64,000 nucleotides of DNA, from NCBI RefSeq assembly GCF_001434835.1, contig NZ_AZDV01000026.1, positions 611,701 to 675,700 of the forward strand, in the 5' to 3' direction. Shown here one piece after another: positions 1 to 7,988 of this stretch. The position numbers and the translations under genes are program-made. Source of the stretch: Levilactobacillus acidifarinae DSM 19394 = JCM 15949. GTDB lineage: Bacteria > Bacillota > Bacilli > Lactobacillales > Lactobacillaceae. The notes under the pieces were generated by a model. It was not told the origin of the DNA, searched no databases, and saw only the letters and a list, made by a program, of their open reading frames with translations. Position 1 is the first letter of the stretch, and each line of letters opens with the position of its first letter.

Positions 1-13
1 AATTTTTTAGATA

Positions 14-28
14 ATTGTAGTCTACAAT
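14..28. promoter_or_regulatory. 15-bp palindrome at window edge
   Basis: ATTGTAGTCTACAAT is a perfect inverted repeat around a central T, and a second CTACAAT half-site lies at 53-59. It could be a repressor operator for a gene outside the window. No regulator can be assigned from the sequence. Confidence 0.3.
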
Positions 29-102
29 CTATTCTCCCCAACGCTTTTTGTATCCTACAATGTCTCCTTTGCTTCGAGTCATTGTGAAATCGGTTTAAGC
101 CC

Positions 103-127
103 ACAAAAAAACGAGCAAAATGCTCGT
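103..127 (-). terminator. Intrinsic terminator after the DUF1002 gene
   Basis: The arms ACGAGCA (111-117) and TGCTCGT (121-127) are perfectly complementary around an AAA loop. Read on the minus strand, the hairpin is followed by a run of seven T. It lies about 25 bp past the stop of the DUF1002 gene. Confidence 0.85.
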
Positions 128-152
128 TAATTTGTTCAGTATCTATCTCAAA

Positions 153-1193
153 CTAATTGAATAACCCCGTAAAGAAGTTGACGATTTGATGCCAGATTCG
201 CGCGATAAAGTTCTCCGCTTGCTTGGCATCCGCACTATTAGCAAAATCTTTCACGCTGGCCATCTTGTTCCCAATGCTGTTAGCTAAATTATTCGCTACA
301 TTTTTAACATTGGACACGTAATTCTTACTGGTCGAGACTGGGGCTTGTTGGACCTTACTCAACGCGATTGAGATGTTGTTGATTTGCGTTTGCGTAGTCT
401 GGTTGGTAATCCCCTGCTTAGCTAAGGCCTTTTGCAACATCGCTTCAATATCGGCCTTGGTGGCTAGGTCGTTCCCGTTTTGCCGTTGTTTGGCTAGGTC
501 TGAGGAGACCGACCCAACGGCCGCCATCAGCTTACCAGGATACTTTTTATCGCTACTATTGTCGTTAATTGCCGGTTGCGTGGCGTCCAGCACCCCGTTA
601 GCAGCCTGCGTATTTTCCGCATTTAGGGTTAACCCGTCTTCGGCTAAGGCCTTATACACACCGGTCAGCGCGGATTCTCCGGACACCGATTTATCGGCCG
701 TTACCGTAATGATCACGTCCTTGACCCCGGCCATAGTGGCCACCATTGAATACTGTTGGGCCGTTACCTGAGTAATGTTATCACTACCGTTATACTTGGC
801 GATGTTGACCTTCACGCCCGACCCGGGATCGGCTGGTGCCAGCGCGACCGAACTGATCATGCTGGCGTCCGTGGTTCCCGCTGAGTTCAGATACTTGGCG
901 TAATCACTGCCCGTTGCGGTCAATGCCGCGTAGTTGGACTTAACCCCTAAGGCCGAGGCGACGGTGTCCTTATCCTCACTCGCCAGACCAGCACCGTAGA
1001 CCACGTAGGCCTTCGAAAGCGCCTTAGTTTGAACGGTGCTACCGCTATCACTCGTCGTTGAACTGCTATCACTCACCACCGAACTACTGTTGGTGGTATC
1101 GGTCGTATCCGCGTGACCGGCTAGTGCCTGGCCCCCTAAGGCCAAGGCTGCCGTGACCGTGGCAAGACCCAGTAAAAGTCGTTTGGCTTTCAT
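153..1193 (-). CDS. Secreted DUF1002 family protein
   Basis: The product is about 346 residues. The N-terminus is a typical signal peptide: basic MKAKR, a hydrophobic stretch, then an Ala-rich cleavage region near ALAGHA. A Ser/Thr-rich linker follows (roughly residues 30-60), then a body with the features of DUF1002, a family of secreted Firmicutes proteins of unknown function. The start at 1193 is chosen because AGAGGA sits just upstream and the signal peptide then begins directly; an in-frame codon at 1214 would add seven residues without a good ribosome binding site. It appears monocistronic, with its own terminator. It is probably exported to the envelope; there is no sorting signal. The family call is from general sequence character, not a search. 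Confidence 0.7.
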   Translation of the reverse strand: MKAKRLLLGLATVTAALALGGQALAGHADTTDTTNSSSVVSDSSSTTSDSGSTVQTKALSKAYVVYGAGLASEDKDTVASALGVKSNYAALTATGSDYAKYLNSAGTTDASMISSVALAPADPGSGVKVNIAKYNGSDNITQVTAQQYSMVATMAGVKDVIITVTADKSVSGESALTGVYKALAEDGLTLNAENTQAANGVLDATQPAINDNSSDKKYPGKLMAAVGSVSSDLAKQRQNGNDLATKADIEAMLQKALAKQGITNQTTQTQINNISIALSKVQQAPVSTSKNYVSNVKNVANNLANSIGNKMASVKDFANSADAKQAENFIARIWHQIVNFFTGLFN

Positions 1194-1304
1194 TAATCTG
1201 TCCTCTTCTTTCACGAATATTATCTGACCCTAAACTCAGTATAGCATGGTCCCCACAACTTACGCGGGTTCACCCGTGACCTTAGAGGATTCTTCATTTA
1301 TTAC

Positions 1305-2195
1305 CTATTGCCAGAAACGTCGACCACCCGCATATTCGGCCGCGTACGGGGCCTGGGCTAATGACGTCATTGTCACGGTTTCGCCGGGTTTCGGGGCGTG
1401 CAACATCTGGCCCTTCCCCGCATAGATGCCCACGTGATGGATGGTCCCAGTGCCGTGATCATGGGCGAAGAAGACCAAGTCACCGGGAGCCAAGGCTTCG
1501 GGGGCGATGGGATAACCGCTGGTAAACTGGTCTTGAGCATCCCGCGGAATGGTATAATCTAACGCCCGGTGTAACGCATAGACCAATCCGGAACAGTCAA
1601 ATCCTTGAGGGGTAATTCCGCCCCACAGGTACGGGGCGCCTAAAAATTCTCGTCCGAGCGCTAGTAGCCGATCGCCATCATCAACCCCACCCAGGGTTAA
1701 ACGCGCGGCCTGCGCACTGATCTGGCCACTTCCCAGCGGCGTCAATACCTGGATATGCTGAGCATCCTGGCCCGTCGTGGTTAACACCGTTCCTAACGGT
1801 AACGTCAGGGTCACCTGTCCTTGAGCGTCCAATAACGGCGTTTCCGCCTGAACTAACCGGACCGTAGTCGTCGGATAATCGAGCTCCTGATCATGGGTGG
1901 TCAGTTGGCTTACCGGTATCCAGCCGGGATAACCCCGCCGTTCCAAGCGCGTGGCCTGCTGCTTCACGAAGACGTGTGCCCAGTCTCCTTGCACCTGATC
2001 TAAAATCACCCGGTCGTTTAACAGTGCCTGGGTCACCATCGCATTTTGATCCGTCAGTGCTACTTGATCCGCCACGCTTAATTGGGCTAACCAAGTGGCA
2101 ATATCCGGTGCTTGAAAATAGGCCTGAGCCGCCTTGGCTTTGGTCGGTGCGGCCCACACAATCGCTGTCGGCACCTTTACCCGTCGAATTTCCAT
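1305..2195 (-). CDS. NlpC/P60 cysteine peptidase with SH3-like N-terminus
   Basis: The 296-residue protein resembles the YkfC type of gamma-D-glutamyl-L-diamino-acid endopeptidase, which trims muropeptides recovered from the wall. Residues 1-165 look like two bacterial SH3 modules. The NlpC/P60 domain runs from about 175 to the end, with the catalytic Cys in FDCSGLVYALHR (Cys201), a His in HHVGIYAG (His254) and a third polar residue near His266. There is no signal peptide or membrane segment, so it should be cytoplasmic and act on imported peptides, which fits recycling rather than wall cutting. GGAGGCGG precedes the ATG. It stands alone between a secreted protein and transketolase. Confidence 0.85.
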   Translation of the reverse strand: MEIRRVKVPTAIVWAAPTKAKAAQAYFQAPDIATWLAQLSVADQVALTDQNAMVTQALLNDRVILDQVQGDWAHVFVKQQATRLERRGYPGWIPVSQLTTHDQELDYPTTTVRLVQAETPLLDAQGQVTLTLPLGTVLTTTGQDAQHIQVLTPLGSGQISAQAARLTLGGVDDGDRLLALGREFLGAPYLWGGITPQGFDCSGLVYALHRALDYTIPRDAQDQFTSGYPIAPEALAPGDLVFFAHDHGTGTIHHVGIYAGKGQMLHAPKPGETVTMTSLAQAPYAAEYAGGRRFWQ

Positions 2196-2262
2196 AAAAC
2201 CGCCTCCAAATCCATTTGCCTCAAATATACCAATAATCTTAGGCGGTGACTAGTTAATCACC

Positions 2263-2293
2263 GAAAAAAGATCAGGTCTCCCGACCTGATCTT
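2263..2293 (-). terminator. Intrinsic terminator of tkt
   Basis: The arms AAGATCAGGTC (2268-2278) and GACCTGATCTT (2283-2293) are perfectly complementary. On the minus strand they are followed by a T-run, 19 bp after the transketolase stop codon. Confidence 0.9.
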
Positions 2294-2311
2294 TCCTATT
2301 AATGGGGTGAA

Positions 2312-4336
2312 CTAGTTTAAGTTGAGGTACGTTTGAACGACCCGTTCCGGTGTGAACCCGGCCATGGCAATGACCTGTTCGCCGTTCCCACTGGCCCCAA
2401 ACCGATCTTGTGAGATGACCGCACCGTCCAAGCCGGTGTATTGGCACCACCCTAGACCACTGGCCATTTCAATGGCCACCCGCCGCCGCAACGCTTTAGG
2501 TAAGACCTTTTCGCGGTAATCGGTCGATTGTTCATTGAAGGCCTCAAAGCTGGGAATGGAAACGACCCGCACATCGTGGCCCTGGTCTAACAATTGCTTT
2601 TGCGCCGCCAAAGCCACTTGGACTTCGGATCCGGAAGCAATAAGAATGCCTTCAGCTTGTACCTGCGCATCGGCAACGACGTAACCGCCACGTTTAACCC
2701 CGGCGTGGACGCGTTGCGCCGGCTTCGGTAACGTTGGGAGCCCTTGACGCGTTAAGACGATTGCCGTCGGGTGGTCGGTGGCTTGCAATGCCGCCAACCA
2801 GGCCGCTGCGGTTTCGTTCCCGTCGGCTGGCCGGTACACCGTTAGGCCCGGAATCGACCGTAACGCCGCGAGTTGTTCAACGGGTTCGTGGGTTGGGCCG
2901 TCTTCACCAACGGCTAAGGAATCGTGCGTAAACACGTAGATAACGGGCAATTTTTGCAGGGCGGCCAACCGAATGGCCCCCTTCATGTAATCGGAAAAGA
3001 CGAAGAACGTCGAGCCGTATACCCGGCTACCACCGTGAAGGGCGATCCCGTTCATGGCCGCCGCTTCCGCAAATTCCCGGACCCCGAACCACAGATTTTT
3101 ACCAGTCCGGTTCGTGGCACTGAACCGATCCTCATCGGCAACGTTCGTCTTATTGGAACTAAAGAGGTCGGCCGAGCCCCCCCAGAGGTTCGGGCACGCC
3201 GCGCTGAGCCGTTGGAGAATCTCGTGACCACTGGCCCGAGAGGCCAACTGGTCTTTCTTGTAATAAGTTGGTAACTGTTCGGCCAGATTCTTCGGTAAGG
3301 TTTGGCTGATGCCCTGTGCAAATTGGGCGGCTAAGCCGGGTTCCGCGTTAGAGTAATGGGCCACCAGATTCGACCATTCTTGGTGACTGGCCCAGCCACG
3401 CGCCTTAATAGTGCTCATAAACCGGTTATGCACTTCCGTCGGTACCGTGAACGGATCGTTATGCCAGTTATAGAAATCGCGCGTTGCCGCGAGGTCTTCG
3501 GCATTTAGCGGCGCACCGTGAACCTTGTTGGTCCCGGCATGCGGGCTCCCCGCCCCAATCTGCGTCTTCACTTCGATCAGGGTTGGTCCGTTCTGGTTGT
3601 CCTTGGCCGCGTTGATATCCGTGTCGATGGCGGTCAAATCATTGCCATTTTCTACTCTTAAGTAGTTCCAGCCGTAGCTCATAAAGCGTTGACCCACGTT
3701 ATCGTGGCAGGCATTGCTCAATGGACCGTCCAGGGAAACATCGTTAGAGTCGTACAGCACGATCAGTTTATTTAATTGTAACTGACCCGCTAAACTAGCG
3801 GCTTCGGCAGCGACCCCTTCCATCAGGTCCCCGTCACCACAAATGGCGTAAGTATAATGATCGACCACATCATAATTGGTTCGGTTATAGGTTGCGGCTA
3901 AATGGCTTTCCGCCATCGCCATCCCCACGGCCATGCCAACGCCTTGGCCCAACGGACCCGTCGTGGCATCCACCCCGGGCGTCACACCGTATTCCGGGTG
4001 ACCGGGCGTTTTACTGCCTAATTGGCGGAAGTGCATCAAGTCGTCGCGCGTCACCGCAAACCCACTCAGATTCAGCAGGCTGTACAACATGGCGGAGCCG
4101 TGACCGGCCGATAACACGAACCGGTCACGGTTAAACCATTGTGGGAACGATGGGTCCACGCGCAAGTGCCGGGAGAACAGCACGTAAGCCATTGGCGCAA
4201 CGCCTAACGGCAATCCGGGATGACCGGACCGGGCCCGGGAGATCATATCCATACTGAGCATCCGTACCGCCGTCACGGCTTGGGTGTCCACTGCATCAAA
4301 ATTCGCTTGTTGTTCAATTGCTTTTTCATTTAACAT
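2312..4336 (-). CDS. tkt: Transketolase
   Basis: The 674-residue protein has the full length of a bacterial transketolase, a thiamine-diphosphate enzyme that moves two-carbon units between pentose, heptose and triose phosphates in the cytoplasm. Visible signatures are the N-terminal RARSGHPGLPLG, the ThDP/Mg motif beginning GDGDLMEGV with the downstream Asn in YDSNDVSLDG, the substrate loop GAGSPHAGTNKVHGAP, and in the middle domain TFFVFSDYMKGAIRL and THDSLAVGEDGPTHEP. It is followed by its own terminator and preceded by a 312-bp control region with a strong promoter. Ribokinase and its regulator lie just upstream, which suggests entry of ribose or nucleoside sugar into the pentose phosphate pathway. 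Confidence 0.97.
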   Translation of the reverse strand: MLNEKAIEQQANFDAVDTQAVTAVRMLSMDMISRARSGHPGLPLGVAPMAYVLFSRHLRVDPSFPQWFNRDRFVLSAGHGSAMLYSLLNLSGFAVTRDDLMHFRQLGSKTPGHPEYGVTPGVDATTGPLGQGVGMAVGMAMAESHLAATYNRTNYDVVDHYTYAICGDGDLMEGVAAEAASLAGQLQLNKLIVLYDSNDVSLDGPLSNACHDNVGQRFMSYGWNYLRVENGNDLTAIDTDINAAKDNQNGPTLIEVKTQIGAGSPHAGTNKVHGAPLNAEDLAATRDFYNWHNDPFTVPTEVHNRFMSTIKARGWASHQEWSNLVAHYSNAEPGLAAQFAQGISQTLPKNLAEQLPTYYKKDQLASRASGHEILQRLSAACPNLWGGSADLFSSNKTNVADEDRFSATNRTGKNLWFGVREFAEAAAMNGIALHGGSRVYGSTFFVFSDYMKGAIRLAALQKLPVIYVFTHDSLAVGEDGPTHEPVEQLAALRSIPGLTVYRPADGNETAAAWLAALQATDHPTAIVLTRQGLPTLPKPAQRVHAGVKRGGYVVADAQVQAEGILIASGSEVQVALAAQKQLLDQGHDVRVVSIPSFEAFNEQSTDYREKVLPKALRRRVAIEMASGLGWCQYTGLDGAVISQDRFGASGNGEQVIAMAGFTPERVVQTYLNLN

Positions 4337-4448
4337 CTCATAAAACCTCGCTTTGAGTTGACCGGACCACTCACGGCCATCCGTTTTAAGTGATGATGCT
4401 AAACGCTAATTTTACCGGTAAAATCGACGTCCTTCATCGACTTTTCTA

Positions 4449-4477
4449 ACTATACCAATTCAGAAAGATAATTGCAA
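4449..4477 (-). promoter_or_regulatory. Promoter of tkt
   Basis: On the minus strand, TTGCAA (4472-4477) and TATAGT (4449-4454) are separated by 17 bp, about 115 bp before the tkt start. The 312-bp gap 4337-4648 otherwise holds the rbsK terminator, the palindrome CAACCGGTTG at 4559-4568, and a second, weaker TTGCAA/TATAGT pair with a 15-bp spacer around 4535-4562. Confidence 0.65.
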
Positions 4478-4581
4478 CCCCTCTCACAAAAGTTATTTTA
4501 ACGGGGTTTATCGGAAATGTATTTTTAGATTGGCCACTATACCGTTCCTATACCAATTGCAACCGGTTGTTTTAAGTGGTT

Positions 4582-4622
4582 CAAAAAAGCGGTGTTTTCC
4601 GAAAAAATCGAAAAATACCGCT
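4582..4622 (-). terminator. Intrinsic terminator of rbsK
   Basis: The arms AGCGGT (4589-4594) and ACCGCT (4617-4622), with A/T pairs inside, form a hairpin. It is followed on the minus strand by TTTTTT. Confidence 0.75.
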
Positions 4623-4648
4623 ACTTAGTTTGTTAGTTTTCTGAAAGA

Positions 4649-5569
4649 TTACTTTTGACTCGCCGCGATCACTTGATCGTAGGTTGGAATCGACGGCATT
4701 GCGCCCAAGCCCTGAACCGTTAAGGAGCTGGCCCGTTGTGCAAAAACTAACGCCGTTTCAATGTTGCTCAGATCCGGCTTTAATTGTGAACTCAGCGCCC
4801 CAATGAAGGTATCTCCGGCCGCCGTGGTATCCACCGCCTTCACCTTAAAGGCGGGAACGAAACCAGACCCCGCCGCCGTTGAGTAGTATGCACCCTTACT
4901 GCCGACCGTAATGATCAGGTTCTTAGCACCCATCTCCTGGAACTTCTTGGCGTTAGCGTCCATGGACGCCACATCAGTCACTTCAATCCCGGTTAAGATG
5001 GCACTTTCCGTTTCGTTCGGGACCACCAAATCCGTAACCTTTAAGATGGCCGGATCAATCTTAGCGGCGGGAGCGGGGTTCAAGATGGTCGTGACCCCGT
5101 GTTGCTTCGCAATCGTGAAGGCCGTTAAGGTTGCGGCTTGGGGCGTTTCAAACTGCGTAATCAAGAAATCTGCTTTCGCAATTTCGGCTTCAACGGCCGC
5201 CACTTCTGTCGACTTGATTTGTTGGTTAGAACCCCCGTAGACCAGGATACTGTTTTGACCGGCTTCATCCAGTAAGATGAATGCCGAGCCCGTCCCCACC
5301 GCCGGATCGGTCACAATGGCACTGGTATCGATATGGTCGTTATTCAACGATTCCACCATGAAGCGGCCCGCATCGTCATTTCCGACCTTCCCGATAAACC
5401 GGGTTACGGCCCCGGCCCGTGCAGCAGCGACGGCTTGGTTCGCTCCTTTACCTCCAGCAGCACTGGTCTTATTTTCCGTCGATAACGTTTCACCTGGTTG
5501 TGGCATCCGCGCCAACCGTAACGTCGTATCAACGTTTAAACTCCCTAAAACTGTCACCTGATTTGCCAT
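4649..5569 (-). CDS. rbsK: Ribokinase
   Basis: The product is about 306 residues and belongs to the PfkB sugar kinases. It phosphorylates ribose to ribose-5-phosphate in the cytoplasm. Motifs seen are the N-terminal GSLNVDTTLR, the sugar-binding GGKGANQAVAAAR and the C-terminal catalytic DTTAAGDTFIGAL with its Asp base. The start MANQVTVLG at 5569 is preferred: AAGGAG and a nearer AAGG precede it, whereas the in-frame GTG at 5581 sits too close to that site. A LacI-type operator lies 33 bp upstream of the start, and the cognate regulator gene is next. No ribose pyranase or transporter gene is adjacent, so the sugar may come from nucleosides or a distant permease. Confidence 0.92.
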   Translation of the reverse strand: MANQVTVLGSLNVDTTLRLARMPQPGETLSTENKTSAAGGKGANQAVAAARAGAVTRFIGKVGNDDAGRFMVESLNNDHIDTSAIVTDPAVGTGSAFILLDEAGQNSILVYGGSNQQIKSTEVAAVEAEIAKADFLITQFETPQAATLTAFTIAKQHGVTTILNPAPAAKIDPAILKVTDLVVPNETESAILTGIEVTDVASMDANAKKFQEMGAKNLIITVGSKGAYYSTAAGSGFVPAFKVKAVDTTAAGDTFIGALSSQLKPDLSNIETALVFAQRASSLTVQGLGAMPSIPTYDQVIAASQK

Positions 5570-5601
5570 AATGACCTTCACTCCTTCGTTCTCTATAACG
5601 T

Positions 5602-5615
5602 GTAAAACGTTTTAC
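5602..5615. promoter_or_regulatory. LacI-family (RbsR) operator before rbsK
   Basis: GTAAAACGTTTTAC is a perfect 14-bp palindrome with the central CG typical of LacI-family operators. It lies between the regulator stop and the rbsK start, so the adjacent RbsR-like protein is the obvious binder. Confidence 0.7.
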
Positions 5616-5687
5616 GCACTGACGACGTAATTTTCGTTCATTTTGACTACTTGTAAGATTACCATATTCCGAAAGGGCTTACAAGGA

Positions 5688-6704
5688 TTATTTCTGTTGG
5701 TTCACCGGCCCCGTGCTCTCCCGTTGTCGTAGGTCGACCGGTAAGTCGACCGTTTGCCCACTTTGACGCCGATTATGAATTCGATTGATCAACAATTCCG
5801 TGGCTTGCTCACCCATGGTGACCACCGGTTGGTGCACGCTACTGAGCTTGGGAACCACGTACTCGTCGAGGTCGATGTCATCGTACCCTAACACGGAAAG
5901 ATCAGCTGGCACCCGCAGTCCCCGTTCGTGTAGGCCGCGAATCAAGCCCAATGCCGTTTCGTCATTAATGGCAAAAACCGCCGTCGGGTGTTGGTCGATC
6001 ACGGCCGCCGCAGCCTGGTAGCCACCCAGCTTCGTCATCGGCGACTGAACCACGTTCGCCGCGGTCAACGTCACCCCCGCCGCTTGGAGCGCTTGGCGAA
6101 AGCCGGCTAAGCGGACGGTCAAGTTCTGCGTCGGTTGCTCGGGCATCACCACGGCGATGCGGCGGTGTCCCAGGGCTAACAGATGTTGCGCCGCCAATTG
6201 GCCGCCCCGGGTATCGTCGATACGGATCCGGTCCAGACTGGGCCCCCCATTTTGGTCGATCAACAGGTACGGAATCCCGTTTTTCTTGAGAATGTTATCG
6301 ATGGCCTCCCCAGTGATCGACGCACTCGCAATGATCAGGCCATCGACCGCGCGCTTAATCAGTTCTTGAAGGTAGTAACTCTCAAGTTCTTGGTCGTGAT
6401 TAGCCCCAAAGATCAACGGGATAAAGTGCCGTTCCCGACTAGCCGCCTGAACTCCCTTGATAAACATACTAAAGAAGGGGTTCCCCAGGTTAGGCACCAG
6501 GACCCCGATTGTTTGAGCGGACTTCATAATTAAATTCCGCGCGTTAAAGTCGGGCACGTACCCCATTTCTTCTTGAAGTTGGTGTACGCGATGGCGCGTA
6601 TCCAGGCTAAACCGTTCACCCTTACCGTTTAAGATTTGTGAGACCGTTGTGACCGAAACACCAGCTGCCTCGGCAAGGTCTCGAATCGTTACTTTTCGTG
6701 TCAT
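5688..6704 (-). CDS. rbsR: LacI-family ribose operon repressor
   Basis: The protein is about 338 residues. The N-terminal helix-turn-helix reads TIRDLAEAAGVSVTTVSQIL, followed by the hinge helix region, then a periplasmic-binding-protein-like effector domain (for example IGVLVPNLGNPFF and GYDDIDLDEYVVPKLSSV). It should repress rbsK and respond to a sugar, probably ribose or a ribose derivative. The ATG at 6704 is chosen over the upstream in-frame codon because GGAGGG lies five bases before it. A TATAAT box is at 6736-6741 but no good -35 is seen. An inverted repeat (AAATTGGTC/GACCAATTT) at 6776-6799 could be a second control site. Confidence 0.88.
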   Translation of the reverse strand: MTRKVTIRDLAEAAGVSVTTVSQILNGKGERFSLDTRHRVHQLQEEMGYVPDFNARNLIMKSAQTIGVLVPNLGNPFFSMFIKGVQAASRERHFIPLIFGANHDQELESYYLQELIKRAVDGLIIASASITGEAIDNILKKNGIPYLLIDQNGGPSLDRIRIDDTRGGQLAAQHLLALGHRRIAVVMPEQPTQNLTVRLAGFRQALQAAGVTLTAANVVQSPMTKLGGYQAAAAVIDQHPTAVFAINDETALGLIRGLHERGLRVPADLSVLGYDDIDLDEYVVPKLSSVHQPVVTMGEQATELLINRIHNRRQSGQTVDLPVDLRQRESTGPVNQQK

Positions 6705-6775
6705 AGGACCCTCCACACCATTACGTTTTTCTTAAATTATACCCCACTGGGCGGTCCTACGGTGGGCTTTTTCGG

Positions 6776-6799
6776 AAATTGGTCTGGTTCGACCAATTT
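6776..6799. repeat. Inverted repeat between rbsR and the aldo/keto reductase gene
   Basis: AAATTGGTC and GACCAATTT are perfect nine-base arms separated by six bases. No T-run follows on the minus strand, so an operator is as likely as an RNA hairpin. TTGGT/ACCAA motifs recur near 7956 and 7974. Confidence 0.45.
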
Positions 6800-6802
6800 A
6801 AA

Positions 6803-6836
6803 CACAAAAGGCGATGCCCCCAGGGACATCGCCTAA
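6803..6836 (-). terminator. Intrinsic terminator after the aldo/keto reductase gene
   Basis: The hairpin arms AGGCGATG and CATCGCCT flank a C/G-rich top and are followed on the minus strand by TTTTG. It lies 11 bp past the reductase stop. Confidence 0.8.
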
Positions 6837-6846
6837 ATTATTTTAT

Positions 6847-7836
6847 TTATGCTTTAAGAATCTTATCAATGGCGGCCAATTCTTCCGGATCAAACGTCAA
6901 ATTTTGCACGGCCTTCACGTTTTCATAAAGGTGCTCCGCCTTGGAAGCACCGGTAATTACGCTGGTCACTACGGGATCGTGGAGTAACCAAGCCAAGGCC
7001 ATGTGGGATAATTTCTGACCCCGACTGTGGGCAATCTGATTCAACGCCTGTAATTTATGCCAAATCTTGTCCCGACCATCCTTAAAGATGTATTGGCTCG
7101 ACCAATGAATGTTAACGTCGTCCGGAATGCCATCCAGATACTTATCCGTTAACAGGCCTTCCGCCAAGGGACCATAGGCCATGATCCCCGCGTTATTTTC
7201 CCGCATTCGGTCGAATAACCCATCTTGGGCGGTCTTTTGGTTCAACATGTTGTAAGACACCTGATCCATCACGAACGGTGTGTGCAGGTCCTTAAAGATC
7301 TTGACCATTGCCATGGCTTGGGGCGCCGTGTAGTTAGAAATCCCCACGTACAAGGTCTTTCCTTGCTTGACCAGGTCATCTAAAGCCACGGCCGTTTCTT
7401 CGGGTGACGTTTCAGCGTCGTACCGGTGACTGTAGTAAATATCCACGTAGTCTAAGCCCATCCGTTCCAGCGATTGATCCAACGACGCAATCAAGGCCTT
7501 GCGGGAACTCATCTGGCCGTAAGGGCCGGGCCACATATGAAAGCCCGCCTTGGTACTGATGACCATCTCGTCACGGTAAGCTTCCATCTCCCGGTGAAAA
7601 ACCTGGCCGAAGAGTCGTTCGGCTTCCCCGGTACCGGGACCGTAGTTAGCGGCCAAATCGAAACTAAAGATGCCAGCGTCAAACGCCTTTAAAATAATGT
7701 CGCGGGTGTCGGCGTAGTTCGCGTCTTCCCCAAAACTGTGCCACATTCCAAAGGAGATCGCGGGAAGTTGAAACCCCGTGTTGCCGGCGCGTCGAATCGG
7801 CATTTTTTCGTATCGGTGTTCATCTGCTACGTACAT
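6847..7836 (-). CDS. Aldo/keto reductase, YghZ/GPR type
   Basis: The protein is about 329 residues and resembles E. coli YghZ (L-glyceraldehyde 3-phosphate reductase) along its length. The shared segments include FDLAANYGPGTGEAE with the catalytic Asp/Tyr, ISTKAGFHMWPGPYGQ, DYVDIYYSHR and the NADPH-site VTSVITGASKAEHL. It probably reduces small aldehydes or detoxifies methylglyoxal-like compounds in the cytosol. The start MYVADEHRYEKMPIRR at 7836 matches YghZ. The best ribosome binding site (AGGAGG, 7935-7942) instead serves a short leader reading frame or an in-frame ATG at 7926 that would add 30 unrelated residues. Confidence 0.88.
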   Translation of the reverse strand: MYVADEHRYEKMPIRRAGNTGFQLPAISFGMWHSFGEDANYADTRDIILKAFDAGIFSFDLAANYGPGTGEAERLFGQVFHREMEAYRDEMVISTKAGFHMWPGPYGQMSSRKALIASLDQSLERMGLDYVDIYYSHRYDAETSPEETAVALDDLVKQGKTLYVGISNYTAPQAMAMVKIFKDLHTPFVMDQVSYNMLNQKTAQDGLFDRMRENNAGIMAYGPLAEGLLTDKYLDGIPDDVNIHWSSQYIFKDGRDKIWHKLQALNQIAHSRGQKLSHMALAWLLHDPVVTSVITGASKAEHLYENVKAVQNLTFDPEELAAIDKILKA

Positions 7837-7930
7837 GTAATTGCCACATTCCTTTCTGCTCCATACCAATGATGCGGTTAAGAACGACTCGGCTAAACGA
7901 TGCCGGACAGTCGTCCTTAATCTCATCCAT
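7820..7930 (-). CDS. Possible 36-residue leader peptide before the aldo/keto reductase
   Basis: An ATG at 7930 sits six bases after a perfect AGGAGG and opens a 36-codon frame (starting MDEIKDDCPASF). It ends inside the first codons of the reductase gene in another frame. The arrangement would fit translational coupling or a regulatory uORF. The alternative is that the reductase simply starts at 7926, ten bases from the same site. No family is recognised. Confidence 0.3.
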   Translation of the reverse strand: MDEIKDDCPASFSRVVLNRIIGMEQKGMWQLHVRSR

Positions 7931-7956
7931 CTTATACCTCCTAAAGTATAGAGAAT

Positions 7957-7968
7957 TGGTGTGGACCA
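7957..7968. promoter_or_regulatory. Candidate GntR-type operator between murQ and the reductase gene
   Basis: TGGTGTGGACCA differs at two positions from TGGTCTAGACCA, the known consensus for the NagR/DasR group of GntR regulators. A further TTGGTCGACC lies at 7975-7984. The link to amino-sugar control would fit murQ but is only a motif match. Confidence 0.3.
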
Positions 7969-7988
7969 GTCAAGTTGGTCGACCCAAT

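Noticed and set aside
4557..4571. cre-like site upstream of the rbsK terminator
   Set aside because: Only the left half fits the CcpA consensus; the sequence is better described as the short palindrome CAACCGGTTG with unknown meaning.
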